A DNA stretch of 64,000 bases from positions 50,311 to 114,310 of the forward strand of contig CAJXUY010000015.1 of the NCBI GenBank assembly GCA_913060665.1, given 5' to 3'. Of the stretch, positions 26,066-35,384 are shown in pieces (position 1 is the first letter of the stretch; every line of letters starts with the position of its first letter). Under the pieces are notes generated by a model. It saw only the letters and a list, made by a program, of their open reading frames with translations. It had not been told where the DNA came from and did not search any database. The DNA comes from an uncultured Oleiphilaceae bacterium. GTDB lineage: Bacteria > Pseudomonadota > Gammaproteobacteria > Pseudomonadales > Oleiphilaceae. A program made the translations under genes and the position numbers.

Positions 26066-26219
26066 ACTCCATACCCCCATTATTAGCAGCCCCTCAGCTT
26101 CTGAGACTCAAACTCCAGCACGATAACCGACTTATAACTGGAGCTCTTCGGATTTCTAAACTACGCTAAATTAACACCTCTCGCTAACAAGCGGACGGCA
26201 ACGTTATGCCAGCACCACT

Positions 26220-26471
26220 ATGCAAAATCGACTAACAACTCTGCTGATTTCAAGCCTTAATATCTGTCGCAGCACAGAGGTGCGCGGGCTCTTTCTTATC
26301 GGATATCTTTTATTGTTGATGTGGCCTTTTTTCACAGCCTCACCCCCTTCTCTGTGGCTACTATACCGCTACTACCATAGTATTTGGGGCATACTCGTCA
26401 TAGGTTTAGCCATTCAAGGTTATCTGGTACTAACATCAGAGCAAAAACCTAAGGATGGCAACCATGATTAG
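26220..26471 (+). CDS. Small membrane protein coupled to the CbrA-like kinase (CbrX-like position)
   Basis: The 83-residue product has two hydrophobic segments (GLFLIGYLLLLMWPFF and SIWGILVIGLAIQGYLVL). Its 3' end overlaps the kinase start by 8 bases, so translation of the two is probably coupled. In Pseudomonas a small ORF called cbrX overlaps cbrA in the same way; I infer the same arrangement but cannot compare sequences. Short membrane proteins of this kind also sit before sodium/solute symporters. No strong ribosome site precedes the ATG, so the exact start is uncertain. Confidence 0.65.
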   Translation: MQNRLTTLLISSLNICRSTEVRGLFLIGYLLLLMWPFFTASPPSLWLLYRYYHSIWGILVIGLAIQGYLVLTSEQKPKDGNHD

Positions 26472-29322
26472 TGTAACCCTATTAGTCTCAGTAATGCTGG
26501 GTTACATGGGCATACTGTTCTTAATTGCCCGCTGGGGGGAAAGTCACTCTCCCACCGCCAATAAGTTTGCCAAACACCCCATTACCTACGGCCTGTCACT
26601 CGCTATTTACTGCACCTCTTGGACCTTCTATGGATTGGTAGGAATGGCGACTAACTCCGGCTATCTATATATGGCTATTTTTTTGGGACCATGCCTCATC
26701 ATGATCTTTAGCTGGAGTATTCTCAGAAGGCTCATAAAAATAAAGAACCAGTTTCGCATCACCAGCATGGCTGACTTTTTAGCCGCTCGCTATAACAAGT
26801 CAAACACACTTGGTACCCTAGCCGCCGTCTTGGCTCTGGTGGGTAGCATTCCCTATATTTCAATTCAGCTAAAAGCAATTATTATGAGTTTTAACGAGCT
26901 TGCAGCCTTTAGCGACCCATCATCTAATGAAAGACTATTAATCCACTATTTTGACTGGATCATTGTAATCATCATGATCTTTTTCACCATTATTTTTGGT
27001 GTAAGGCGTCTCGATCCCACCGAACGACATCAGGGGATGATGCTCTCCTTAGCGACCGAGAGCATTGTAAAACTAGCGGCACTTCTCGCTATTGGCGGTT
27101 TTGTCTGCTATTCACTCTTTGATGGCTTCGAAGACCTATTTGAAACCGCTCAGGTTCACCAACAGACTCACCCCGTGATTGAACGTATGGCCGCCGCACT
27201 TCCTTCTGAGCTTTGGATAACACTGTTACTGCTAGGCGCAGCCAATTTCCTATTTTTACCTCGCCAGTTTCATGTGGCCGTCATTGAGAATCACGACCCT
27301 AATCATATAAAGACTGCCCAGTGGATGCTGCCTGTTTACCTGCTCGCTATCACCATGTTTGTCGTACCCATAGCCTTGGTCAGCCTTATGTCAGGCCTAC
27401 CATCATCTAATGCGGACGTATTCGTACTGCTGCTACCGCTTTGGTCAGATGCCCTCCCCCTTGCTTTTTTTGTATTTATTGGCGGGTTTTCTGCCGCAAT
27501 GGGTATGATAGTGGTGAGTTCAATGACCCTATCAACTATGATTACCAACAACCTGATTTTGCCAATTATTGAACGCTATGAAGTCTGCCTTTTTATTAGA
27601 AAACACCTGTTAGCATGCCGCTGGATTGTTGTCGCCTGCATTATATTGAGCAGTTACTTTTTTTATCTTACCGTAGGTGGTTCCTATATGCTGGCCCGCA
27701 CTGGACTTATTTCGTTTGCCGCCACACTTCAATTCGCACCCGCCATACTCGGGGGAATTTATTGGAAAAAAGGCAACCGCTATGGCGCTATTTCGGCCGT
27801 GTTAGCCGGTTTTGCCGTGTGGTTTTACACCATGGTCCTACCCGCCTTAGCTCACAGCGGTTGGCTACCGATGTCGCTCATGCAAGCCAGTTCAGATTCA
27901 ATCAGCTATCTAAACCCTCAAGCATTATTCGGTACCAGTGGCGTTAACGCATTAACTCACACTGTTTTCTGGTCTCTGCTGGCCAATGTTGCGACTTATA
28001 TTTTGGTCTCGCTAGCAACAAAAACCTCCAAAGAAGAGATGGTGAATGCAAATCTCTTTATCGGGATACTCGATAAAGATGAATTAAGTCACCTAAAGCA
28101 GGACAAAAAGATAAAGATCAGCCAAAAAATAGAGACTATACAAACCATCTACGAGGATTATTTCTCAAACCGAATTGCCAGCATTAAACTTCAACAAACA
28201 TTAGAACGGGAATCACTAAAACCAGAAGATCAGATCAGTATTTTACAGCTTTCACAGTTGGTAAGCGCGGCAGAGAGCACGTTGGCGGGATCAATTGGCG
28301 CAGCCTCAGCACATATCGCCATCAAGCGCTCAGGGTTGCTTAACCGAAGCGAATACCAAGAACTATCTGCAACCTATGCAGACGTGCTAGCTGAGCTCAA
28401 TATATCACCCAGTGCGCTGAAAGAACAAGTCGACTACTACCAGGAGCGAGAGAACCTCTACAAAAAGAATGCAAATGATTTGAAAAGTCAGGTAGATAAG
28501 CAAACCACTGAGCTAAAAGCGACTAACGATCACCTGTTAAAAACACTCGTTGAACTCAACGAAACTCAAGAGAGCCTTGCTGAAGCCGATAAAATGGCCG
28601 CATTAGGTGGTTTAGTCGCGGGGGTTGCACATGAAATAAATACGCCACTAGGCATATCAATTACCGCAGTATCACACCTCGATGACAGCGCCCAACAATT
28701 CAAAGACAAATTTGAGTCAGGCCAGCTGACCAAACCCGACTTTTTGAAATATATCGAAACCAGCAATGAAAGTATTCGCATACTGACCAACAATACCAGC
28801 AAAGCAGCCGAGCTTATAAAAAGCTTCAAGCAGGTAGCGGTTGATCAGTCCAGTGAAGGTAAGCGATCATTTGATCTAAAAACATATCTGGATGAAACAC
28901 TACTCTCACTAAAACCAAAGATAAAACACACATCACACCAAATCTCGCTAAATTGTGACACGGGTATAGAGGTCAATAGTTATCCGGGTGCGGTATCACA
29001 AATCATCACGAACATGATCACTAATTCGCTGATGCATGCCTTTGAAGCGTCAGATATTGGCCAGATAACAATTAATGTCATGATAGAAAAAGACTATGTA
29101 CAGCTTACCTACAAAGACAACGGAAAAGGCATGAGCAGTGACAGTTTGGAGCATCTGTTCGAGCCATTTTTTACGACTAAACGAGGGAGCGGAGGCAGCG
29201 GATTGGGCGCACATATTATGTATAACCTAGTAGTTCAAAAGCTACAAGGCTCTATTCAGTGTAAAAGTGCACCTGGAGAAGGGCTGGAGTACAACATTAG
29301 TTTCCCGATAGAGGCAGATTAA
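26464..29322 (+). CDS. CbrA-like sensor kinase with sodium/solute symporter domain
   Basis: The 952-residue protein (ATG 26464, AGGA eight bases upstream) fuses a transporter-like domain to a histidine kinase. Residues 1-525 or so hold about 13 membrane segments of the SSF type (TSWTFYGLVGMATNSGYLYM, RITSMADFLAARYNKS). A STAC-like linker and a coiled coil follow. The kinase core has the H-box AHEINTPLG, N-box NMITNSLMHAF, G1 DNGKGM, F-box FEPFFTTKRG and G2 GGSGLGAH. No PAS domain is obvious. It could sense a transported nutrient. The cognate regulator is not beside it in the operon; the convergent REC-HD-GYP protein is one candidate. Confidence 0.88.
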   Translation: MISVTLLVSVMLGYMGILFLIARWGESHSPTANKFAKHPITYGLSLAIYCTSWTFYGLVGMATNSGYLYMAIFLGPCLIMIFSWSILRRLIKIKNQFRITSMADFLAARYNKSNTLGTLAAVLALVGSIPYISIQLKAIIMSFNELAAFSDPSSNERLLIHYFDWIIVIIMIFFTIIFGVRRLDPTERHQGMMLSLATESIVKLAALLAIGGFVCYSLFDGFEDLFETAQVHQQTHPVIERMAAALPSELWITLLLLGAANFLFLPRQFHVAVIENHDPNHIKTAQWMLPVYLLAITMFVVPIALVSLMSGLPSSNADVFVLLLPLWSDALPLAFFVFIGGFSAAMGMIVVSSMTLSTMITNNLILPIIERYEVCLFIRKHLLACRWIVVACIILSSYFFYLTVGGSYMLARTGLISFAATLQFAPAILGGIYWKKGNRYGAISAVLAGFAVWFYTMVLPALAHSGWLPMSLMQASSDSISYLNPQALFGTSGVNALTHTVFWSLLANVATYILVSLATKTSKEEMVNANLFIGILDKDELSHLKQDKKIKISQKIETIQTIYEDYFSNRIASIKLQQTLERESLKPEDQISILQLSQLVSAAESTLAGSIGAASAHIAIKRSGLLNRSEYQELSATYADVLAELNISPSALKEQVDYYQERENLYKKNANDLKSQVDKQTTELKATNDHLLKTLVELNETQESLAEADKMAALGGLVAGVAHEINTPLGISITAVSHLDDSAQQFKDKFESGQLTKPDFLKYIETSNESIRILTNNTSKAAELIKSFKQVAVDQSSEGKRSFDLKTYLDETLLSLKPKIKHTSHQISLNCDTGIEVNSYPGAVSQIITNMITNSLMHAFEASDIGQITINVMIEKDYVQLTYKDNGKGMSSDSLEHLFEPFFTTKRGSGGSGLGAHIMYNLVVQKLQGSIQCKSAPGEGLEYNISFPIEAD

Positions 29323-29377
29323 AAGGCCATGTCAGCACACGCTTAGCCCTGCTTATAAAATCACACCTATATAGGAC

Positions 29378-30943
29378 TCAATCCCGAAAACGAGCACGAA
29401 TCGCCACTATCTCATCGAGATTATTAATCAACAGGTCAACCAAGTTAGGGTCAAACTGCTTTCCTCTCTGCTGATTAAAATACTCAATAACATCGTGAAG
29501 CGGCCACTCTTTTTTGTAGCATCGACGACTACTCAGTGCGTCAAAAACGTCTGCTACTGCGACGATTCGCCCTCTAATATCAATATCTTCACCCTTCAAT
29601 GATTGAGGGTATCCTGTGCCATCCCATTTTTCATGATGCTGCTGAGCAACCACTGCTGCACATTGAAGTACGGGGCGAGATGACCGCTTCAGCATTTCAT
29701 AGCCGATGGATACATGCTGGCGCATCAGAGCCACCTCGTCGGGTGTATGCTTACCTGGCTTGTTTAGAATGATATCGGAGATACCAATTTTACCCAAGTC
29801 ATGTAACGGTGCTGCTGCCCGCAAAATATCAATTTCTTGCTCGGACAACCCTACTAACTGACCCAGAAAACTCGATATGTCTGCTACACGCTGAACATGG
29901 CTACCAGATTCCTTCGAGCGATTTTCCACCGCCTCACCTAGCAGGCATACCGTTTCTCGTTGAGTCTCTTCAATCTCCGTTTTCAAGGAAACATTTTCAA
30001 ACGCGATAGAGGCATTGGTGCAAAAAATCTCAACCAACTGTTTGTCTGTCTCTGTCAGAGGGCTAAAGTTTTCAATGTACAGTAAATTTCTAGCCCCCTG
30101 GGTCGACTCAAAGAAAATCACAATGTGGTGCTCAGAATAAATGTTATGCCGTGCACTGTTGGCTTCGCATAACGCCTTAATGACATTAAGAGGCAAGTTT
30201 TTGAGTGTTTCACCACTGCTTAGTGCCGAGTAATCTCCTGTTCCAGCCATGACCTCAAAGTGATCTTCAACAGAGGTAGCCGCAAAGCCTTTGGCCAGTT
30301 TTATATAAGCGGCGTCGCTGCGAAGGTCGAGTAATGAGGTTAGCTGCATTAATGCAGCCGAGAAAAATCGACGTAGGGATTGGAGTTCAAAAATAGTAGC
30401 CGACGATTCGATAACCTGCTTTAAGCCTCGACGATTATTGTCTAACGCCACAATATCACGATAGCTGCGGAGGCTGGAGTAAAGTAAGGTTTTAAGTTTT
30501 ATGGAAGTGAGTTCAGTTTTGTCTTTATAGTCATTGATATCATAATCAACAATAACTTGTTCTTCAGGCGCTTGCCCTGGCTGACCGGTACGCAGTACTA
30601 AGCGTGTTTTACTGTTATTAAGGGTTTCACGAATCGTTCGTACCAGCTTTAGTCCTGCATCATCGGTCTCCATGACCACGTCCACCAAGGCAACCGCAAT
30701 ATCATTCTCTGCACGTAGTATGGTTTCAGCTTCGCTTGCAGAGTGCGCACTGATGAGTTTGATGCCTCGCCCGGCAAACTCAAAATCAGCAAGCACCATA
30801 TGGGTGACGGAATGAACTTCTTCTTCGTCATCAATAACCAGCACCTTCCAAAGGCTTTCTTCAGGCACTAACGCTGAAGGCACTACCGAAGAAGACGATA
30901 AGGGCTCTTCATCTGCAAATTGAAATAGTTCTTCAGTCGCCAT
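29378..30943 (-). CDS. Response regulator: REC, DUF3369 and HD-GYP domains
   Basis: The 521-residue protein has a receiver domain (about 32-160, phosphoacceptor Asp88 in VALVDVVM), a DUF3369 middle region (about 170-320) and an HD-GYP output domain (about 325-515). The last shows HDLGK and HHEKWDGTGYP in normal spacing. It should break down cyclic di-GMP in response to phosphorylation. The gene is convergent with the CbrA-like kinase, 55 bases apart, and has no partner kinase in its own direction. It is the second HD-GYP protein in 13 kb. Confidence 0.92.
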   Translation of the reverse strand: MATEELFQFADEEPLSSSSVVPSALVPEESLWKVLVIDDEEEVHSVTHMVLADFEFAGRGIKLISAHSASEAETILRAENDIAVALVDVVMETDDAGLKLVRTIRETLNNSKTRLVLRTGQPGQAPEEQVIVDYDINDYKDKTELTSIKLKTLLYSSLRSYRDIVALDNNRRGLKQVIESSATIFELQSLRRFFSAALMQLTSLLDLRSDAAYIKLAKGFAATSVEDHFEVMAGTGDYSALSSGETLKNLPLNVIKALCEANSARHNIYSEHHIVIFFESTQGARNLLYIENFSPLTETDKQLVEIFCTNASIAFENVSLKTEIEETQRETVCLLGEAVENRSKESGSHVQRVADISSFLGQLVGLSEQEIDILRAAAPLHDLGKIGISDIILNKPGKHTPDEVALMRQHVSIGYEMLKRSSRPVLQCAAVVAQQHHEKWDGTGYPQSLKGEDIDIRGRIVAVADVFDALSSRRCYKKEWPLHDVIEYFNQQRGKQFDPNLVDLLINNLDEIVAIRARFRD

Positions 30944-31028
30944 AGAGACACTAATCCAGAGAAGTAGTTAATGAACTATTCTAAGTATAGTGCCTCTTTT
31001 TAAAGTTGCGTTGCTGGTTTAGCGTTAT

Positions 31029-32480
31029 CTACCCTCTATACACCAGTACGTTGTCAAACCCCTCACCTTTGAGGTGGCTGGCATGCAGCTGGCTCATGGT
31101 GCCCTTTTCACAATACAACAGGTAGCGTTTAGACAGGTCGATTTCCTGAGCTTTACTCATTAACTCAAAAAACGGAATATGAATAATCTCATTGTTGGTT
31201 AAGTGAAGCGGTTTACGCTCAGCTTCGTCTGGGTGGCGAATATCAATAATGACATCATCAATAGAAGGCGTCGACACCAATTCGACATCTTCAACCGTCA
31301 CGACAGAGTCCATAACTTGATCAATGGTCACCCATACTTGCTCTTCTACCGCTTTATCAAGCACTGCAAAATCAAAACGTTCTTCTTCTCTGACAATTTT
31401 ATCGAGCTTGGCGCGCGTGGTCGGTCGATCAGAAATTACACCACAATACTCGGGCATGGTTTTAGCAAAATCTTCCGTACCAATTTCGGCAGATAGACGA
31501 ATGATTTCAGGCTTGTCCATCGTCACCAATGGCCTTAGGACTAATGTGTCCGTCACCTTATCAATTACCGATAAATTAGTCAGGGTCTGGCTCGACACTT
31601 GCGCCACACTTTCACCGGTTACCAGCGCTTGTATATCCATTTTTGCTGCGACGTCTGAAGCCGCCCTAAGCATCATTCGCTTCAATACAACGCCCATTTG
31701 TGAATGATGAACACTCTTAAGAATTTCAGCGACCACCTCTTCAAACGGAATGGTGATAAATTTTACTTTATGCGACGAGCCATAGCGCTCCCACAAATAC
31801 AGAGAAACTTGCTTAACACCAATTTCATGAGCCGACCCACCTAAATTAAAGAAACAAAAGTGCGTTCTTAGGCCTCGTCTCATCGTTAAATAACTCGATA
31901 CCGTAGAGTCAAAGCCCCCCGAGATTAATGACAATACAGTATCAAGGCTTCCGATAGGGAACCCGCCTAAGCCTTCAAAACGCTTCTCAATGATGTAGAG
32001 CTTTTCATCTCTTATTTCAAGCTTAACAGTGACCTCTGGATTACGCAGGTCAACCGACTTTCCCTCTGTTAACTTGAGCAAGCCACCGCCCACATAGCGC
32101 TCAACATCGATGGATTTAAAATCGTGTTTACCCGCTCTCTTCACCCTCACCACAAATGTTTTACCGGCTATCATTGGCGCATAGGTATGACGAGTTTTTT
32201 CTAGAATGTCATCAAAATCACCATAGGTATGTTCAGTAACCTGAAGAATATTCGCAATACCCGGTATACGCTTAAGCGCATCAATGACATCGATAGATAT
32301 ATCCGTTAGTTCAGCTGGCAAATCAACTTCAATTTTATCCCACTGTCCAATCACCTCAATGTTATCGTCAATCCGTTTCAGGATTTTTCTGATATTGCTC
32401 TTCAGTTGTTTTACAAACTGTTTGCGAACGGGCTTACTTTTAATGGTAATTTCAGGAAATAGCTTGACGATAAATTTCAT
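31029..32480 (-). CDS. thiI: tRNA 4-thiouridine synthetase ThiI
   Basis: The 483-residue product has full ThiI architecture. An N-terminal ferredoxin-like/THUMP region comes first, then the PP-loop SGGFDST near 188-194 for adenylation of U8 in tRNA. A Cys in PEYCGVIS (about 345) follows. The C-terminal rhodanese domain has YCEKGTMS with the persulfide Cys near 457. This long form, with rhodanese, is typical of gammaproteobacteria, where it also serves thiazole synthesis for thiamine. It acts in the cytoplasm with IscS. It is divergent from ppnN across 170 bases. Confidence 0.96.
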   Translation of the reverse strand: MKFIVKLFPEITIKSKPVRKQFVKQLKSNIRKILKRIDDNIEVIGQWDKIEVDLPAELTDISIDVIDALKRIPGIANILQVTEHTYGDFDDILEKTRHTYAPMIAGKTFVVRVKRAGKHDFKSIDVERYVGGGLLKLTEGKSVDLRNPEVTVKLEIRDEKLYIIEKRFEGLGGFPIGSLDTVLSLISGGFDSTVSSYLTMRRGLRTHFCFFNLGGSAHEIGVKQVSLYLWERYGSSHKVKFITIPFEEVVAEILKSVHHSQMGVVLKRMMLRAASDVAAKMDIQALVTGESVAQVSSQTLTNLSVIDKVTDTLVLRPLVTMDKPEIIRLSAEIGTEDFAKTMPEYCGVISDRPTTRAKLDKIVREEERFDFAVLDKAVEEQVWVTIDQVMDSVVTVEDVELVSTPSIDDVIIDIRHPDEAERKPLHLTNNEIIHIPFFELMSKAQEIDLSKRYLLYCEKGTMSQLHASHLKGEGFDNVLVYRG

Positions 32481-32650
32481 TTTTTTGCCTGTAGAACGGG
32501 GTCTATAAATGTCTAGATAAAAGCGTAATCGCTTATTTTACCTGTTTGTCATCAAGATTTCACAACTACTTCCCATCCTAAAAATATCATCACTCTCACT
32601 AAATCAGCTACGCTTATGGGTAGATCACTAACATTATCGATAGAGGCAAT

Positions 32651-34021
32651 ATGTCCAATACTGGAATAAACGCACGAATCACCCCCGAAGGCACAATGGA
32701 AGTGCTATCAAGACATGAAGTAAGCCTGCTTAAAGACAAAAGTAAGAAAGGGCTTTATGACCTTTTCCGCCAATGCGCCTTAGCCGTACTTAACTGCGGC
32801 AATGAAAGTGACGATAGCAAGGCCATCATGGAAGAGTACAAAGACTTCGACATTAAACTCGTCAATCAACCCAGAGGGATCAAGCTCGAAGTCATCAATG
32901 CACCGAGCAGCGCATTTGTAGATGGGGAAATGATTAAAGGCATTAAAGAACACCTGTTCTCTGCACTGCGGGATATCGTTCACGCCAATAGTGTTTTGGT
33001 CAAAAGTAGCGAGTTTGACCTTAATTCAACAGACGGCGTGACGAACTTTATTTTTCACCAGCTACGCAATGCCCAGATACTCGCTGCAGGTACACAACCT
33101 AATATAGTCGTTTGCTGGGGGGGGCATTCGATTAGCCGTCAGGAATATAACTTCACCAAAAAGGTTGGCCATGAACTAGGACTAAGAGGGCTCAGTGTAT
33201 GTACTGGCTGCGGCCCCGGGGCGATGAAAGGGCCAATGAAAGGTGCCACGATTGCTCATGCTAAACAACGGATTCATGATGGTCGCTATATCGGCATCAG
33301 TGAGCCCGGTATTATTGCAGCGGAGTCGCCCAACCCAATCGTAAATGAGCTAACCATTCTGCCTGATATTGAGAAGCGCCTTGAGGCGTTTGTGCGCACC
33401 GGTCATGCCATCATCGTTTTCCCCGGAGGGGTCGGTACAGCAGAGGAGATTTTGTATCTGTTGGGAATATTACTCCACCCGGCCAATCAAAAGCTGCCCT
33501 TCCCTGTTATCTTCGCTGGCTCAAAAGAAAATGAATCTTACTTTGAGATGATCGATACATTTATTGGTGGTGCATTAGGCGAAGAAGCACAAGCTCGTTA
33601 TAAAATTATTATCGACGACCCTATTAAAGTAGCCCAAGAGGTTAAAAAAGGAATAGAAGAGGTGGCTCACTATCGTAGAGTTCATCGAGATGCATACTAC
33701 TTCAACTGGCTACTGAAAATTGACTCGCTATTTCAGCAACCCTTTCAGCCTACCCATGAGAATATGGAGAACCTTCAACTTCACCGAGAACAACCTGTTC
33801 ATATACTCGCAGCCAATTTGCGTAGAGCGTTTTCGGGCATTGTGGCTGGGAATGTTAAAGATGAAGGTATAAGGCGGGTAGAAAAGTTTGGACCATTTGA
33901 CATTCATGGCGATAAAACCATCCTAGATCCGTTAGAGAGTTTGCTGGAGTCGTTCATTCATGAAAACAGAATGAAGTTACCGGGAAAAGTCTATACACCC
34001 AGTTATCGGATTGTGAATTAG
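32651..34021 (+). CDS. ppnN: Pyrimidine/purine 5'-nucleotide nucleosidase PpnN
   Basis: The 456-residue product is close to the E. coli YgdH/PpnN length of 454. It starts NTGINARITPEGTMEVLSRHE, a typical N-terminal segment. The lysine-decarboxylase-like (LOG) core has WGGHSISRQEY, GCGPGAMKGPMKGA and FPGGVGTAEEI (the PGGxGTxxE motif near 257). The enzyme splits nucleoside 5'-monophosphates to base and ribose 5-phosphate and is (p)ppGpp-responsive in E. coli. GAGG lies before the ATG. The gene ends in a bidirectional terminator shared with the cytochrome gene. Confidence 0.95.
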   Translation: MSNTGINARITPEGTMEVLSRHEVSLLKDKSKKGLYDLFRQCALAVLNCGNESDDSKAIMEEYKDFDIKLVNQPRGIKLEVINAPSSAFVDGEMIKGIKEHLFSALRDIVHANSVLVKSSEFDLNSTDGVTNFIFHQLRNAQILAAGTQPNIVVCWGGHSISRQEYNFTKKVGHELGLRGLSVCTGCGPGAMKGPMKGATIAHAKQRIHDGRYIGISEPGIIAAESPNPIVNELTILPDIEKRLEAFVRTGHAIIVFPGGVGTAEEILYLLGILLHPANQKLPFPVIFAGSKENESYFEMIDTFIGGALGEEAQARYKIIIDDPIKVAQEVKKGIEEVAHYRRVHRDAYYFNWLLKIDSLFQQPFQPTHENMENLQLHREQPVHILAANLRRAFSGIVAGNVKDEGIRRVEKFGPFDIHGDKTILDPLESLLESFIHENRMKLPGKVYTPSYRIVN

Positions 34022-34046
34022 ATAATAGTTTGCACCGTTAAAATGT

Positions 34047-34080
34047 AAAAAAGCAGCGAGCATCTGGCCGCTGCTTTTTA
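34047..34080. terminator. Bidirectional terminator between ppnN and cytochrome c
   Basis: AAGCAGCG (34051-34058) pairs with CGCTGCTT (34069-34076), with a 10-base loop. A-run on the left and T-run on the right let it act on both strands. Confidence 0.88.
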
Positions 34081-34124
34081 TCAACCGTAAGAAACGGTTT
34101 AGCCAATCACAACTCTAAGCCGAA

Positions 34125-34451
34125 TTACTTTAAGCTCGCGAAGTATGCCGCCAAGTTAGCGATATCTGCATCACTGAGTGCAGCCGCTTGGCCTTGCATG
34201 ATTGGCGCTTGACCACCCGTACGCTGCTTAGCTTTATAGGCTTTAAGTGAGCTTACAAGGTACTGCTCATTCTGACCGGCTAAGTTTGGGTAAATTGGAA
34301 TCATGGCGACACCTGCTGGGCCATGACATGCAGCGCAAACGCCTGCTTTTGCTTTCCCTGCAGCAACATCGCCGCCCGCGCTTGCCATCATAGGTGCAGA
34401 TACAGCCAGTGTAGCGGCTATAGCCAAGACAGAATTCTTCACTGCTCTCAT
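34125..34451 (-). CDS. Periplasmic c-type cytochrome (class I, single haem)
   Basis: The 108-residue product has a signal peptide ending near MMASA. One haem site CAACH (Cys39-His43) lies in [30 protein letters not shown] and the Met-containing [16 protein letters not shown] segment match the c4/c5-like soluble cytochromes. It would shuttle electrons in the periplasm, perhaps to an oxidase or to the di-haem peroxidase at 16410. AGGA is placed well before the ATG. It lies near the copper chaperone and ferrochelatase, suggesting a loose haem/copper-respiration neighbourhood, not an operon. Confidence 0.92.
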   Translation of the reverse strand: MRAVKNSVLAIAATLAVSAPMMASAGGDVAAGKAKAGVCAACHGPAGVAMIPIYPNLAGQNEQYLVSSLKAYKAKQRTGGQAPIMQGQAAALSDADIANLAAYFASLK

Positions 34452-34561
34452 ATGCTTGATCCTCTCAAATCATAGTGTTTTTTCTAATAGTGTTTTATAT
34501 AGCACACCATTTAATCAATACTACTGCGTATTGAAAATGATATCCATCAAGGAGATACAGT

Positions 34562-35080
34562 TTAATGATTCATTTGATGGCCACTATGCTGCATGTCCAT
34601 TTCATCACTATCGTTTCCCTCAGGTGGATGCGAAACCACCAACTGCATATCGATACGCCCATGATGTTCAAAAACCAGTGTAACAGGAATCATGCTACCT
34701 ACTTTAAGTGGCTGCTTTAAGTTAATCAGCATTATATGATTGCCTGCCGGTTCAAACATAATATGCCCTTTCGCTGGCACAACAACATCCTGTATCTTGG
34801 TCATTTTCATAATGCCATCACTCACCTCGGTAGCATGCATTTCGACCACCTCACTCACCGGTGACTCTATTGCTATCAATCGATCATCTTGCTGGCTGTA
34901 GTTATGCAACATCATATACGCAGCCGTCGTCTTTGCAACGGGTGGTACTGCTCGAACCCACGTCATATGCGCTTGGATATCTGAAGCCTTAGCGTGCTTC
35001 ATTTCGGCTTCTGCCGTTAACGTCACTAAACTCACCAGCAAAACTAAACATGTTGTCGCTAAACGTTGAAGCCACTGCAT
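34562..35080 (-). CDS. Periplasmic copper chaperone PCu(A)C
   Basis: The product (172 residues from ATG 35080) has a signal peptide ending near LTAEA. The PCu(A)C copper site H-M-x10-M-x21-H-x-M is recognisable: EMHATEVSDGIMKM, then GNHIML. The C-terminal tail is rich in Met and His (DEMDMQHSGHQMNH), which may hold additional copper. Such proteins deliver Cu(I) to the CuA or CuB site of cytochrome oxidase. ATG 35095 is rejected because the ribosome site GGGAG lies inside it and serves 35080. It is a single gene, on the same strand as the cytochrome. Confidence 0.9.
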   Translation of the reverse strand: MQWLQRLATTCLVLLVSLVTLTAEAEMKHAKASDIQAHMTWVRAVPPVAKTTAAYMMLHNYSQQDDRLIAIESPVSEVVEMHATEVSDGIMKMTKIQDVVVPAKGHIMFEPAGNHIMLINLKQPLKVGSMIPVTLVFEHHGRIDMQLVVSHPPEGNDSDEMDMQHSGHQMNH

Positions 35081-35384
35081 CGTAAACTCTCCCATAATGT
35101 TTAAAATCAGTAATGTCTAAAAGGCCAGACAGTTATTCTAACGGCTAATGAAATAATATACCCCGCCGCATATGCGTCATTTTGTCACACCAAATATGTT
35201 TTCCGATAGTACATATGACTCATCTCAAGCTATCCGGTATTCGCTATAAAAAACTGAGATAAATGGTTATATCGCCCGTATAGCTTGCCAACCACCCTTT
35301 CGGGCGATAATCTAAGGCCTCTGATCAATCCCGTGCGATTCATAGCAAGCGCCTAGTAAACTATATTCTGATGAAGAGATTAGC

